Below, piece by piece: positions 15,411-25,295 of a stretch of 64,000 bases of DNA. This DNA comes from Vulcanisaeta moutnovskia 768-28. Lineage in GTDB: Archaea > Thermoproteota > Thermoprotei > Thermoproteales > Thermocladiaceae. The first letter of the stretch is position 1; each line of letters begins with the position of its first letter. The position numbers and the translations under genes are program-made. The DNA is taken from NCBI RefSeq assembly GCF_000190315.1, contig NC_015151.1:992001-1056000 (forward strand), written 5' to 3'. A model generated the notes under the pieces. The model was not told where the DNA came from, did no database searches, and saw only the letters and a list, made by a program, of their open reading frames with translations.

Positions 15411-16997
15411 TTATATTAATATGGACTTAACACCACCATAGCCGTACAACCTCAGTAATGCGTTATAGATATCGTTCAAGAATCTCTTCTCTCCGATAAG
15501 TATTATCGGGACCTCGACATGGAACTTTGATAATAGTTTAACAAAATCCTCCTGATAGACCCTTCTTATTCCCGCAAATAATTCTGTTCCATAACTCTTA
15601 CCAATAAGATTGACACCTAAACTGTTGGTAGCACTTAGTAGCTTAGTAACGAGGTCTGCGTAATTGCCGTTCCAATCGATCCTAATTACCTTACCCGTTA
15701 ATACATTGATTACTAAGTATTTTGGTATAACGCCATGATTAAGTAGCTGAATCGTAACTACCAACAAGGCTTCATTAAGCCTATCAAGTATCTTCGAATT
15801 AGTTGTGTTCGCTATTACTATTACCGTACTCGTTAAATTACTTGATAACTTAATTACGTACTTATCGAACTTAATCGACTTAGCCCAATGAATCTTCTTA
15901 ATAGGGTCTCCTGGCGTGTACTCCTTAATACCGACAACATCACCTAACCTCTTACCTGCAAAACCACTTAGTATTCTCTGATAAGTACCGACTAAATACG
16001 TGGCCCTAGGCACCACGAGTATTGATGGGTGTGAAATCTCTCTAATGACGTTAATGAATCCCCTGGGATCAACAAATCTAATGAGAAATCTAGGCCTATA
16101 TACGCCACTACTTTCGAAGGTTGCATTAACCTTGATCTCAGCATGACCTCTAAAATCCGAAGATTTTGGCTCCACCTTGAAACCCCGTGGTGCATCTATA
16201 TTAATAATCGCACTTACCTTCGGTTTCGATGTAATAATCATGCCGTAATTAAGCTCATTACCAACTATCGTCCGTAGGAACCCCTTAATATCGATCTTTA
16301 AATCAATCATTAAGTATAGCAACCAATATGCGAGAGCTGAAAACACAAAATAGACTAATGGTATGAATAATACTACGGCCTCATAAAATCCAGTTAATAT
16401 ATATGCGAACGCTGAACTCGCAGCAAATGATGCAGTTATTATCCATGGATTATAACGATACCTCATCAACTCACTATCAAGTATTACCGTTAATATTACC
16501 GAGAACCCTATGGCCGCGGAGAAAGGTAACATAAGTACTATTAATACATTAAATATTGTGAGAGCAAGACCAAATTTATCCTTATTGTAGAAATACCACT
16601 CAATAGATAATGCTAACATGGAAAACATTAAGACTAACGGGTTAATCATTGATGAGAAAGTTAAATAAATCGCATACGTTATTGGTAATAACTTACGAAT
16701 TAAATACATATTGGCCATGATATAATGTAATCCTAGCTTGATGGATTGTGCGAAAGTACGTATACTCCAACCTAACAATATACCCAGCGGTGGTGTTATT
16801 ACATATTGTAGTAGAGATAATATGATTGATAAAATATATAATGGATTTATTAAATAAAAGACCACTAGAGCTAATGCAATTATTAGTATATAAACCACGG
16901 ATATTAATAACATCACGATTATGGGCGGTCTTAAATAACCAATAGATATGAAGAAAGCCATGAGAAAAATAATTATTAATGCAATTAGTAATATCAT
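15411..16997 (-). CDS. DUF58 membrane protein (528 aa)
   Basis: The N-terminal half has about ten hydrophobic segments. The C-terminal half is a soluble domain with the DUF58 hallmark IKEYTPGDPIKKIHWAKS at about 349-366, then a von Willebrand-A-like region. DUF58 proteins pair with MoxR ATPases, which act on them as chaperone-like partners. The MoxR gene ends four bases upstream, confirming the operon. The role is probably assembly or remodelling of a cell-envelope complex, inferred from the family and the membrane character of every neighbour. Confidence 0.8.
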   Translation of the reverse strand: MILLIALIIIFLMAFFISIGYLRPPIIVMLLISVVYILIIALALVVFYLINPLYILSIILSLLQYVITPPLGILLGWSIRTFAQSIKLGLHYIMANMYLIRKLLPITYAIYLTFSSMINPLVLMFSMLALSIEWYFYNKDKFGLALTIFNVLIVLMLPFSAAIGFSVILTVILDSELMRYRYNPWIITASFAASSAFAYILTGFYEAVVLFIPLVYFVFSALAYWLLYLMIDLKIDIKGFLRTIVGNELNYGMIITSKPKVSAIINIDAPRGFKVEPKSSDFRGHAEIKVNATFESSGVYRPRFLIRFVDPRGFINVIREISHPSILVVPRATYLVGTYQRILSGFAGKRLGDVVGIKEYTPGDPIKKIHWAKSIKFDKYVIKLSSNLTSTVIVIANTTNSKILDRLNEALLVVTIQLLNHGVIPKYLVINVLTGKVIRIDWNGNYADLVTKLLSATNSLGVNLIGKSYGTELFAGIRRVYQEDFVKLLSKFHVEVPIILIGEKRFLNDIYNALLRLYGYGGVKSILI

Positions 16998-17001
16998 AGC
17001 A

Positions 17002-17961
17002 TTACCTCGGAACTGGAACCCTATTTATGGCGTCCCTTATAACGTCGGCAGGTCTAATCACATCTCTAAATTCAGGTTTAATTACGATTCTATGGCTAAG
17101 TGCTGGGTAAGCCATTGCCTTAATATCGTCTGGCACGACATAGCTTCTTCCATTAATTAATGCATAGGCCTGGCTAAGTCTATATAGGCTTATGACACCA
17201 CGTGTACTAATCGGTACCATGACCCTATTATCCCTCCTAATCTCATATACCAGGTTTAGTAAATAATCGGTAATGGCATCATCAACATAAACCTCACGCA
17301 CAGCACTCATAGCCATTAAAAGCTCACTAAGACTTACCGGAGATACAAGCTTACTTGTAGTGAGCATGTCTTCTATCATGTATGAATTCTTTATAACCTG
17401 CTTTTCCTCGTACTTACCAACGTACATCGTTTGCACATTACTCATAAATCTATCGAGAAATACTAAGGATAATTCAGGCATAAAACCTAGCTCAGCCTCT
17501 GTGGTATTCATTGTTGCTATTATTAGGTGTGGCTTAGGCAATTCAAGTACATTTCCATCAAGGGATACCTTGCCCTCCTGCATTGCTTGTAAAAGGGCTG
17601 AGAGAGTTCGAGGTGGTGCGTTATTTATATCGTCCAACAAAACCACGTTGGCGAATATGGAGCCCTTAACAATATTAGCAATGCCTTCCCTAGTATAGAC
17701 AACAAAGCCTAGTAGATCTGAGGGTAATGTCTCATTGCTCATTTGAACCCTACTAAACGTGCCACCTATGGCTTTAGCGACACTTCTGGCTAGCGTTGTC
17801 TTACCAGAGCCTATGGGACCTGTTATTAATACATGACCTTCAGCAAGTAGTGTTGCAGTAATGACGAATATTGGCTGTGGATCGCCAACGATAATTTGCC
17901 TTATGAAGTCTATGATCCTTTTAATCACAGGGAATACGTCAGAAGGCTTATAACTACTCAT
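17002..17961 (-). CDS. MoxR-family AAA+ ATPase (319 aa)
   Basis: Walker A GPIGSGKTT and Walker B VVLLDDINNAPPRTLSALLQ are intact, followed by the MoxR pattern MQEGKVSLDG, ATMNTTEAE and the arginine-containing LVFLDRFM. I prefer the ATG at 17961 to a GTG at 17970, because the two GTG codons there form a GGTGGTG ribosome-binding site. MoxR ATPases fold or remodel partner proteins, here most likely the DUF58 protein. The gene overlaps the upstream DUF4350-like gene by eight bases. Confidence 0.85.
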   Translation of the reverse strand: MSSYKPSDVFPVIKRIIDFIRQIIVGDPQPIFVITATLLAEGHVLITGPIGSGKTTLARSVAKAIGGTFSRVQMSNETLPSDLLGFVVYTREGIANIVKGSIFANVVLLDDINNAPPRTLSALLQAMQEGKVSLDGNVLELPKPHLIIATMNTTEAELGFMPELSLVFLDRFMSNVQTMYVGKYEEKQVIKNSYMIEDMLTTSKLVSPVSLSELLMAMSAVREVYVDDAITDYLLNLVYEIRRDNRVMVPISTRGVISLYRLSQAYALINGRSYVVPDDIKAMAYPALSHRIVIKPEFRDVIRPADVIRDAINRVPVPR

Positions 17962-18820
17962 GCGCACCACCTTTTATCTCTCTTACAATTGCCCATATCA
18001 TAACTAAAATAAGTGGAACTACTACTAATAAATAATTAACCCCAGTTATATGCGATGCTGAATATACGTAATCTCCGTAAATCATGAGCACGGACAATGG
18101 AGTAACCTTAGCAATAAAGTTCTCTAGAAATACTGTTCTTCCTTTACCGCATATCCAGCGAAGCAGGTTAGAATTACCATATTTATTAATAATTGAATTC
18201 ATAAATACGGCAGGGTCCGATATTAGAATTATGGAACCGTTGCCATACGGTATCAATACCACCACAGGAAAGGGACCACTATTATTGCCAGAGACACTGA
18301 ATATGCTTGTCTTTGCTATTACCGTGTAATCACCACTACCCAGTAATAATATATAGGAGGAGTTATCAAGAAGCACGTATTGGGTACCAATAACATTAAT
18401 GAATTTACTACTTATGAGGGCTATGGGCAGGTGCTCATTCACGTAGTCCAAAATGGGGTCTATAACAATATATCCAGAAAACCTGGCGCTCACGTTCATA
18501 ACGCTCAATATATAGTTTCCAAAATATTGCCCGTTGTCTAAAATAACGAGAGTCCCTCCGCTTCTCGTAAAATTCATTAATTGGGATACAAAGTATTGCG
18601 TTGGCTTTATCATCGGTATTAAAATTACTGTAGATGCGTTCTGAATATTGCCATAACTTACTGTGGCGTTGCAGTAGGAAATTGCTGCTGAATATCCATT
18701 CCAATAAATATTGTATGCATCGTATGGGTTAGGCTCAGGTATTAACGGTGGAATTAAAACTAATAATGCCAGAGCTAATAGGATTAGGAAAAACCATGTT
18801 AATACTGTTGATGCTTTCAT
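17954..18820 (-). CDS. DUF4350-like membrane protein (288 aa)
   Basis: A signal/anchor helix at about 7-27 and a C-terminal membrane span at about 259-280 bracket an extracellular domain. The domain contains the DUF4350-like pattern VILIPMIKPTQYF followed by FTRSGGTLVILDNGQYFGNY. Such proteins belong to MoxR/DUF58/DUF4129 operons. It overlaps the upstream DUF4129-like gene by four bases. Sequons are common, so the domain probably faces outward. No catalytic motif is seen. Confidence 0.65.
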   Translation of the reverse strand: MKASTVLTWFFLILLALALLVLIPPLIPEPNPYDAYNIYWNGYSAAISYCNATVSYGNIQNASTVILIPMIKPTQYFVSQLMNFTRSGGTLVILDNGQYFGNYILSVMNVSARFSGYIVIDPILDYVNEHLPIALISSKFINVIGTQYVLLDNSSYILLLGSGDYTVIAKTSIFSVSGNNSGPFPVVVLIPYGNGSIILISDPAVFMNSIINKYGNSNLLRWICGKGRTVFLENFIAKVTPLSVLMIYGDYVYSASHITGVNYLLVVVPLILVMIWAIVREIKGGAHE

Positions 18821-20811
18821 ACGGAATCACCAACGATCTTCATACTCCTATTAACACTATCCACCTCATTGCTACTAGGCGTATAATTACCATAAAGTAT
18901 CTTCTCAACAAAGTCATTAATAGATAATAATGTCTTATAGGTAGCTTCATTTAAGAATGGGCTAAGTTCTTCCACGATCTCCCTTAACGTCATACTCCTA
19001 TCAACCGTAACATTGTACTTATTTATTAACTTGTTAAGGGTGTTGATATAATTCTCATATACTAAAAGTGCTACCTTACTCCTTATTTTACTCTTAACAT
19101 CGTAAATTAACTCAACAATTGGTTTAATATCAGGAGGTAATATGGCAATTTCTCGTTTTGGCTCATTACTCTCTCTAGGCAACTTAACGACAATCATGGC
19201 AGGTATTAGGGCTATCACAAATGTTATGGCAGCAACTTCTATTGGATTTATTACAAATACATTAATTAACGTTGTATAACCACTATATGGTGGATTTGGT
19301 AGTAGAGTTACATTTATTACGTAATTACCTGTCTGTATTAATAGCGGTAATGTAATTTCTGTATCGAAATCACTATTAGTGGTGGTTATTATCTCCCCTA
19401 CCGTACCGATGGTTATGATTAATTTCCAGGGACCTCCTAAGGACTTATTCATGGGTATTATGCCAACTATTTTAAATGGGACGCCAGCAACCACATACTT
19501 ATTAGTACTTACGCTCAATGTTGCTGGTAATGCTATCACTGAAATAGTCTCATTGAGATATGCGGGGGCATACGCACCTTTAGGTTCCGCATATATCGTC
19601 ATAACATAACTACCGGACTTTAGAAACAGTGTGCTTATTGATAGGTTAAATGTTCCATCCTCACTTGTGGTTGTTGATATTACCTTTCCGTCAATTAGGA
19701 TTTCGATTGTCCTATTACTGGGGCCATTAACCCAACCACTTATATTCAACGGCTCGCCCCAAATAACATTATTATTCAACGATACTGTTATAACCGTGTT
19801 TGCATATAATACATTAAATACAAGATATTGATTACTTGGTGCATAACCACTATCATTTTGTGGAACATACGATATCAGTAGGATTAATCTATCTCCATAA
19901 AATTGCGGTATCGTTATGTATGTCGAGAAATATCCCGTGGCATTCGTCGTCACGTTCGCAATTGGGTAATACCTACCCCTATTATTGTAATATATCGTTA
20001 ATGTGGCATTTCCAATACCCACACCTTCGCTATTCTTAAGCACTCCGTAAACTCCTACTGTTAGACCGGGTATCACGTAACGCGTATCTGACCATGCACT
20101 AATCGTTGTTTTATTATATTTATTTAGAATTATAATCCGACTCTGAATATTCTTAATATTATTTAATGCGTTACTATATGTATTATTAACCTTAAGGTAT
20201 ATCTTATTAATGGTTTTGTTTAATATTAATATGTATGTTAAGTTTAGGTTTAGTGGGTTTGATGGCAAGAACTTGGCGGTTAATGGATTTAATACATCAC
20301 CGCTACTATTTAAATAACCTGTTACTGTTAAAAAGTATATTAAATTTCCCATATCCCTCTGTATATAGCTAAGTGTATTCTCTAACTGTGCAGTGATTAT
20401 TAATGTCTGACTGAACATTAACATGCTTTCATTAACATTCTGCTGCCTTAATTCCTGTATGCCCGTTGTATATAATTCATTTAATAATGTGATCTGAGTT
20501 ATTAATGCCGATATCTCGTTGCTGATCGAACTAGTTATTTCGAGATTTTGAAGCGGAGATGCAGATAGATAATTCATCAATTCATTGGCTTCAGTATAAT
20601 TATTTTGAGCTATATAATTTAGGATGTTGATGTATATTGTAGGTAATTGGGATATACCTACGTGAACCTTAACATTATTTGGATTATATACATTTATCGT
20701 ATTAAGGTAATGTTTTACAATTGTGATTGAAACAAAGACAAGTGACATAAGCATGATTATGAGTATTGCGAAGCCGGTAGCGCTTGTAATATTGATTTTC
20801 TTGACACTCAT
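18817..20811 (-). CDS. Large membrane protein with Ig-like repeats and C-terminal DUF4129-like domain (664 aa)
   Basis: One membrane segment lies at about 13-34, then a Thr/Asn-rich exterior helical region to about 240. Three beta-rich Ig-like repeats follow (for example YGVLKNSEGVGIGNATLTIYY and NVIWGEPLNISGWV). A second span at about 545-566 leads to a cytoplasmic tail rich in helices with LREIVEELSPFL, resembling DUF4129. The tail is the likely contact with MoxR/DUF58. It lies ten bases after the small three-span gene and overlaps the DUF4350-like gene by four bases. Confidence 0.65.
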   Translation of the reverse strand: MSVKKINITSATGFAILIIMLMSLVFVSITIVKHYLNTINVYNPNNVKVHVGISQLPTIYINILNYIAQNNYTEANELMNYLSASPLQNLEITSSISNEISALITQITLLNELYTTGIQELRQQNVNESMLMFSQTLIITAQLENTLSYIQRDMGNLIYFLTVTGYLNSSGDVLNPLTAKFLPSNPLNLNLTYILILNKTINKIYLKVNNTYSNALNNIKNIQSRIIILNKYNKTTISAWSDTRYVIPGLTVGVYGVLKNSEGVGIGNATLTIYYNNRGRYYPIANVTTNATGYFSTYITIPQFYGDRLILLISYVPQNDSGYAPSNQYLVFNVLYANTVITVSLNNNVIWGEPLNISGWVNGPSNRTIEILIDGKVISTTTSEDGTFNLSISTLFLKSGSYVMTIYAEPKGAYAPAYLNETISVIALPATLSVSTNKYVVAGVPFKIVGIIPMNKSLGGPWKLIITIGTVGEIITTTNSDFDTEITLPLLIQTGNYVINVTLLPNPPYSGYTTLINVFVINPIEVAAITFVIALIPAMIVVKLPRESNEPKREIAILPPDIKPIVELIYDVKSKIRSKVALLVYENYINTLNKLINKYNVTVDRSMTLREIVEELSPFLNEATYKTLLSINDFVEKILYGNYTPSSNEVDSVNRSMKIVGDSV

Positions 20812-20821
20812 GGGTGGGCAC

Positions 20822-21094
20822 CTACGCGTAGTACTGAGTTGGTGGCTTCATCAGTATTGGATATATGTACATTGATATTAATATCAAAGAGACCGTAATC
20901 AATATACCCATTACTAACACGTTTATTATTCTCACACGTCTATTGGTTGGGTTAAAAATCATCGCTGTTAATATGTAAATAATTGTATATGCAAAGAAGT
21001 AGTAATTTACGTTAGTAACCCCTACGTAATAAAGGAATGAGAAAACCACCATAATCAGTAATAATTGTGTTAGGACCATAAGCCTTACAGACAT
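20822..21094 (-). CDS. Small three-span membrane protein (90 aa)
   Basis: Three hydrophobic segments (about 4-23, 28-46 and 56-79) fill the protein. I recognise no family. It shares one base with the stop of the upstream gene and sits ten bases before the DUF4129-like gene, so it belongs to the MoxR/DUF58 operon, probably as an accessory subunit. Confidence 0.55.
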   Translation of the reverse strand: MSVRLMVLTQLLLIMVVFSFLYYVGVTNVNYYFFAYTIIYILTAMIFNPTNRRVRIINVLVMGILITVSLILISMYIYPILMKPPTQYYA

Positions 21095-21834
21095 CAGCCA
21101 CCACCTATAGGCAACCTTACTATGTATATGCTACGTCTATTACTCATGACCTCCTCCCTATCGATATAGACTGGTGTACCTAAGGCTTCGGCCACCACAC
21201 TAGCCACAACACTTGCAATAGGTGACCCAAGTATTTTTTCCACAATCGTTCCTTCATACATGCGCCTTAATCTCGATCCGGCTATGTCGATTCTAAAACC
21301 GTCATGTGTCTCCTGCAGGCTTACCCTCTTGATAAGTGCTAAGTGATTTATTAGGCATGATGTTAAAGAGGTCTGCGGATTGCCGATGCTTATTGCACCA
21401 GCATCCCTACACATATTAATCACCTTAGTACCTGGTGTAAACAATAAAATACCTGCTCCAGAAATTCCTAACCTAACGCTTAACTTCAATGGTAGTTTTG
21501 TTAATCTAACGCCCTCAGCGATAGTTAACGGTACCAATGCCATGCTTTGCCCAGACTCTATATAGCCAGAGGGTAAATACACCGCGCGTCTAATTATGTT
21601 CAATTCTTCAAACATCAACACAATATTATCCCAAGAGTTATAAAGATCAATAGTAGGATCGTTAGACGAACTCTCATCCCACATAAGTACAAGACCTAAT
21701 GGTATTAATGAGATCCCAATTATTAATATGGGTGATGAATAAAGGGCTAGCAGACTTATCGTAATTATTACTAATCCCACTAAAATGAGGGATATACTTA
21801 TGTAACTAACCATTGGACTCACACCACTTGCCAA
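21094..21834 (-). CDS. Membrane-anchored protein of the MoxR/DUF58 operon (246 aa)
   Basis: Two membrane segments (about 9-29 and 33-51) are followed by a soluble domain with strands and helices (LSVRLGISGAGILLFTPG, GFRIDIAGSRLRRMYEG, SPIASVVASVVAEALGTPV). The soluble part looks cytoplasmic. I recognise no named family. It overlaps the upstream DUF1616 gene by 29 bases and the downstream gene by one, so expression is coupled. Confidence 0.55.
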   Translation of the reverse strand: MASGVSPMVSYISISLILVGLVIITISLLALYSSPILIIGISLIPLGLVLMWDESSSNDPTIDLYNSWDNIVLMFEELNIIRRAVYLPSGYIESGQSMALVPLTIAEGVRLTKLPLKLSVRLGISGAGILLFTPGTKVINMCRDAGAISIGNPQTSLTSCLINHLALIKRVSLQETHDGFRIDIAGSRLRRMYEGTIVEKILGSPIASVVASVVAEALGTPVYIDREEVMSNRRSIYIVRLPIGGG

Positions 21835-22417
21835 TATTCATGTATATTGACGCCTTTCTAGCAAGAGCCAATATAAGCATTATTGACGCCAGAATCGTTA
21901 ATGCTGCAGATACCGAGTAAACCGTATACTTAAATGGCATATAACTAAGTATAACACCAACAATAGGGATAATAGTAATGCTAAGACCTAATGATAACAC
22001 GAACCTCTCTAGAGGACTAACTTCATCACCCTTGGGATATACGAACTCAACAACTGCGTAACCAAGTACAAATGTAATAAATATAGCTCCAACAAAATAC
22101 CTAATGAAGTTGATTACTAGATTATTTACATATATTGATGCAAAGGCAATATACGTAATTGCCAGAGATATCCAAAACCAAAGTGATTCAATGCTAAATA
22201 AGTACTGAGCTGCTGAACTTTGTGTATTAAATGCACTTAAATTAATAAGGCCTTTTTTCCATAATAACCATACTTTATATGCAATCAAGTAATCTGGCAG
22301 ATTGTACTTCCTTGATAAATTACTTATTAAATCGCTAACACTTATACAAGGATTATTATGAATAATCATGAGAATCTCATCATCAAGTTTACCAATACTA
22401 TTTGCTGAGTTCCCCAT
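21806..22417 (-). CDS. DUF1616 membrane protein with N-terminal winged helix (203 aa)
   Basis: Residues about 8-60 form a winged-helix-like domain (LDDEILMIIHNNPCISVSD, then YKVWLLWKKGLINL). The rest has four membrane spans with the DUF1616 signature GYAVVEFVYPKGDEVSPLER followed by FVLSLGLSITIIPIVGVI. It is the first gene of the operon. The AT-rich gap 22418-22705 holds its promoter (TATA-like TTTAAATC at about 22445-22457) and that of the divergent GT2 gene, and nothing else I can see. Confidence 0.7.
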   Translation of the reverse strand: MGNSANSIGKLDDEILMIIHNNPCISVSDLISNLSRKYNLPDYLIAYKVWLLWKKGLINLSAFNTQSSAAQYLFSIESLWFWISLAITYIAFASIYVNNLVINFIRYFVGAIFITFVLGYAVVEFVYPKGDEVSPLERFVLSLGLSITIIPIVGVILSYMPFKYTVYSVSAALTILASIMLILALARKASIYMNIGKWCESNG

Positions 22418-22444
22418 AACGTCATGCTTATTCTAAGGTAAGCT

Positions 22445-22457
22445 GATTTAAATTTTT
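22445..22457 (-). promoter_or_regulatory. Promoter of the MoxR/DUF58 operon
   Basis: The minus strand carries AAAAATTTAAATC about 30-40 bases before the ATG at 22417, the best TATA element for this operon in the divergent gap. Confidence 0.4.
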
Positions 22458-22705
22458 CTTTCTTTAAAAGAGTACCTGTGTATCTACTTTGGAAATATTT
22501 AATCATGATTACGTGCATAATTAATTGAAAATGATACAAATATATATTAATAAAAATAATATATATTACAATGCTTGATAAGAAAATATTTAGTTACTTT
22601 GATTCAATAAATAAATAATATTTAGCATAATAATAGAGCCTTTAATTCTCTTTGAATAGAAAAGATTAAAAAGAAATCTCTTCTTGAAAGTGTTATAGTG
22701 CCTTT

Positions 22706-23647
22706 ATGGAAGTGAATGTTGTAGAGCAAGGTAGGAGGAATCGTAATCTTGAGCATGCATTCACCGTGGTAATACCTACACTTAATGAGGAGAAGGCCAT
22801 TGGGCCTGTTTTGGAGGAGGTTCTTGGGATTAAGGTACCCAGGGATTATATATTGGTGGTTGATGGTGGTAGTACCGATAGAACCGTAGATATTGCTATG
22901 AAATATGGAGTTAAGGTCATAAGGCAGGAAGGTAAGGGAAAGGCTGATGCGATAAGAACGGCTCTTAAGTATGTTGATACGCCATACATGTTGGTAATGG
23001 ATGGTGATTATACATACCCTGCCATGTATATCCCAGAATTGCTAAAGACGGCTTTGGAGACTAATAGTGATGAGGTTATTGGTGTTAGGATGATGAGTAA
23101 TGGTAATCAGAGCTTGATCTATAGGTTTGGTAATTGGTTACTTACGAATTTCTTTAATTTAATCTTTGATTCTTCACTTCATGATGTTTTAAGTGGTATG
23201 TACTTGGTTAGGGTTGATGCTTTAAGAGATGCTCTTATGGAGATGAAAAGCTTTAGTGTGGAGGCTGAGATTGCGGCCCATATGGTAAGTACTGGTAAGA
23301 CCATTACTGAGATACCCATTGAGTATAGGAAGAGACTGGGTGACAAAAAGCTTGGTATTAAGGATGGTCTATTCATATTTAGGGATATAATTAGACTTGC
23401 CATGAGGTATAACCCAATGTTCCTACTCTTCTTTATGGGCGCCCTACTAATAATACCTGGACTTTTGTTGGGTGCCTATGTCGGTTATTGGTACATATTC
23501 TACGGTATTAAGTACTATCTTAAGGGACTTATCGCAATAATGCTATTTCTAATAGGACTGCAATTTTTAGGAATGGCTATGTTATCGTTATACATAAAAA
23601 GGATGGAGTACAGGCTTAGGAAGGCCATTGAATCATTACATAAGTAG
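22706..23647 (+). CDS. Polyprenyl-phosphate GT2 glycosyltransferase (DPM1-like, two membrane spans) (313 aa)
   Basis: The GT2 fold is clear: VVIPTLNEEKAIGPVLEEV, VVDGGSTDRTVD, and the metal-binding DGD at 99-101 (VMDGDYTYP). Later DVLSGMYLVR and SVEAEIAAHM match dolichol-phosphate mannosyltransferase-type enzymes, which load a sugar on polyprenyl phosphate. Two C-terminal membrane helices (about 236-258 and 267-290) anchor it. It is the first plus-strand gene of the glycan island. A TATA-like GATTAAAAAG lies about 40 bases upstream. The lipid-linked sugar could feed GT-C enzymes. Confidence 0.85.
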   Translation: MEVNVVEQGRRNRNLEHAFTVVIPTLNEEKAIGPVLEEVLGIKVPRDYILVVDGGSTDRTVDIAMKYGVKVIRQEGKGKADAIRTALKYVDTPYMLVMDGDYTYPAMYIPELLKTALETNSDEVIGVRMMSNGNQSLIYRFGNWLLTNFFNLIFDSSLHDVLSGMYLVRVDALRDALMEMKSFSVEAEIAAHMVSTGKTITEIPIEYRKRLGDKKLGIKDGLFIFRDIIRLAMRYNPMFLLFFMGALLIIPGLLLGAYVGYWYIFYGIKYYLKGLIAIMLFLIGLQFLGMAMLSLYIKRMEYRLRKAIESLHK

Positions 23648-23657
23648 GTGTTTCATC

Positions 23658-24104
23658 ATGATCCATATTAATAAGTTAATAATGAGATCTCAAATTCAGG
23701 AAAGGGTAATTGAATTAGTAAGGTCATTCTTAAATACAAATCTTAAAAACTGGACGGTCCTAACAAACCCCTCCCCATTAATTAGCGTGAAGCGTAAGGC
23801 CGTTAGGATGGGTATTTGGTGGAGAATGCAGCCTTTGAAGAGGGCCTTGCTTGATGCAACAATAATGTTTCTGAGGAGGGGAGGGGTTGTTAGGGCCGTG
23901 AGATTAATAAACATGATTAAGGAAATAGTTCAGGAATTACTCACGTACATACTGAGTAGGAAGGTTGTTTTCGTAGCCTATCTGGTTGGCAAGGAGTTAG
24001 TGAGGAGGTTCAGAGAGTATCTAGGGATTGTTAATGATGTGAAGTACATAATACATCTTGGGATCCAGTGGTTGAATACACCATTGATCTATAGAGGGCC
24101 TTGA
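23658..24104 (+). CDS. Conserved-looking protein of the glycan island (148 aa)
   Basis: I chose the ATG at 23658 because AGGTG (23646-23650) lies just upstream; an earlier TTG at 23628 is less likely. The protein is basic and helical with an amphipathic character (RAVRLINMIKEIVQELLTYIL) and no clear membrane span or catalytic motif. It starts 11 bases after the GT2 gene and ends three bases before a GT4 gene, so it is part of the same operon. Family unknown. Confidence 0.5.
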   Translation: MIHINKLIMRSQIQERVIELVRSFLNTNLKNWTVLTNPSPLISVKRKAVRMGIWWRMQPLKRALLDATIMFLRRGGVVRAVRLINMIKEIVQELLTYILSRKVVFVAYLVGKELVRRFREYLGIVNDVKYIIHLGIQWLNTPLIYRGP

Positions 24105-24107
24105 TAA

Positions 24108-25295
24108 ATGAGGATTTTGGTTGTTAGTAGGTACACGTGGCCTGAGGGTGGAGGAGCCGAACTAGCCACTTGGTACTATCTAAGGGAGATGAGTAAGTAC
24201 TTCAAGATCACCCTGATCTCCGGCACGAGAAACCCAAGCAGGGATTTACTCAGTAGGGTTAATTACGTATTCCTACCTGGATTAAATAATAGTGGTTTTA
24301 AGTTAAAGGATTGGATAATATTAACTAAATATAAGGATTTATTGAGCAGGCTTATTAGGGCTCATGACTTAGTCTATATACCATCTAAGAACATGTATCC
24401 TGCAGCGTTACTCGCGAAATCTATAGATCCGAAAAAGCCCGTTGTTATTCATGTGCATGATTATCAACCAATAACATACACAGCCGCAAAGTTTCCCGGC
24501 ATTGAACCTGGTATTAAGACTGACATTACGTATGAGAGACTCGAGCATTCTATGCTCAAGTCCGTCATTGTTGGTTATCTATCGATTATAAATACCGTAA
24601 ATAAGCTTGCCGTAAAGTACGCAGACCTGTTAATATTTGTGTCGAAGAGACAAGCGGATTACGTGATGAGTACAATGCCAGAACTTAGAGGTAAGGGTGT
24701 TGTTATTTATAACCCACCGTTATCAATAGGCAGGGATTCGAAGAGGTTTAGTGATGAACCTACGGCTATGTTCATGGGTGGTTCATCAAAGACGAAGGGC
24801 TTTACATTGCTCATAGGTTCGTTAATTAAAGCCCTAAGGGATGGTGTTAAGGTAAGGGTCTTAGTAACTAATTATATATTAAATGGTATTAAGTTACCAA
24901 GTTGGCTCAATGGCATCATACAAGTGCTTGGTAGGATTAGTCATGACGAGTTATTAAGTAAGTTAGGTGAGACCTGGTTTACTGTCCATCCATCCATATA
25001 TGAGGAGCCACTACCGTACTCGCTTCTTGAGGGTTTGTTCACCCATAATTTAGTTATTGCATCTAGGGTTGGTGGTATACCCGAAATACTCTCTGGAACA
25101 CCCATGGAGAGTTTCCTGTTTGATCCTCTCAGTATTGATGAATTTACGGAAAAAATTGAACGCTCAGTGAGTCTAGACCCTGGAACTATTTATGATTTAT
25201 CCGAGAAGTCTATGAAAATCGTAAGTGATAGGCTTGTACAGAGCAGTTCCCGCTTCATACCAATAATTAGCGACCTGGTTAATAACTATGGATAA
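24108..25295 (+). CDS. GT4 glycosyltransferase (395 aa)
   Basis: The N-terminal glycine-rich acceptor loop is VSRYTWPEGGGAELATWYYL. The C-terminal domain has FMGGSSKTKGFTLLIGSLI (donor phosphate binding) and HPSIYEEPLPYSLLEGLFTH, the E-x7-E of GT-B/GT4 enzymes, then ASRVGGIPEILSG. It transfers a sugar from a nucleotide-sugar to a growing glycan on the cytoplasmic face. It overlaps the oxidoreductase gene by eight bases. The sugar is unknown. Confidence 0.85.
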   Translation: MRILVVSRYTWPEGGGAELATWYYLREMSKYFKITLISGTRNPSRDLLSRVNYVFLPGLNNSGFKLKDWIILTKYKDLLSRLIRAHDLVYIPSKNMYPAALLAKSIDPKKPVVIHVHDYQPITYTAAKFPGIEPGIKTDITYERLEHSMLKSVIVGYLSIINTVNKLAVKYADLLIFVSKRQADYVMSTMPELRGKGVVIYNPPLSIGRDSKRFSDEPTAMFMGGSSKTKGFTLLIGSLIKALRDGVKVRVLVTNYILNGIKLPSWLNGIIQVLGRISHDELLSKLGETWFTVHPSIYEEPLPYSLLEGLFTHNLVIASRVGGIPEILSGTPMESFLFDPLSIDEFTEKIERSVSLDPGTIYDLSEKSMKIVSDRLVQSSSRFIPIISDLVNNYG

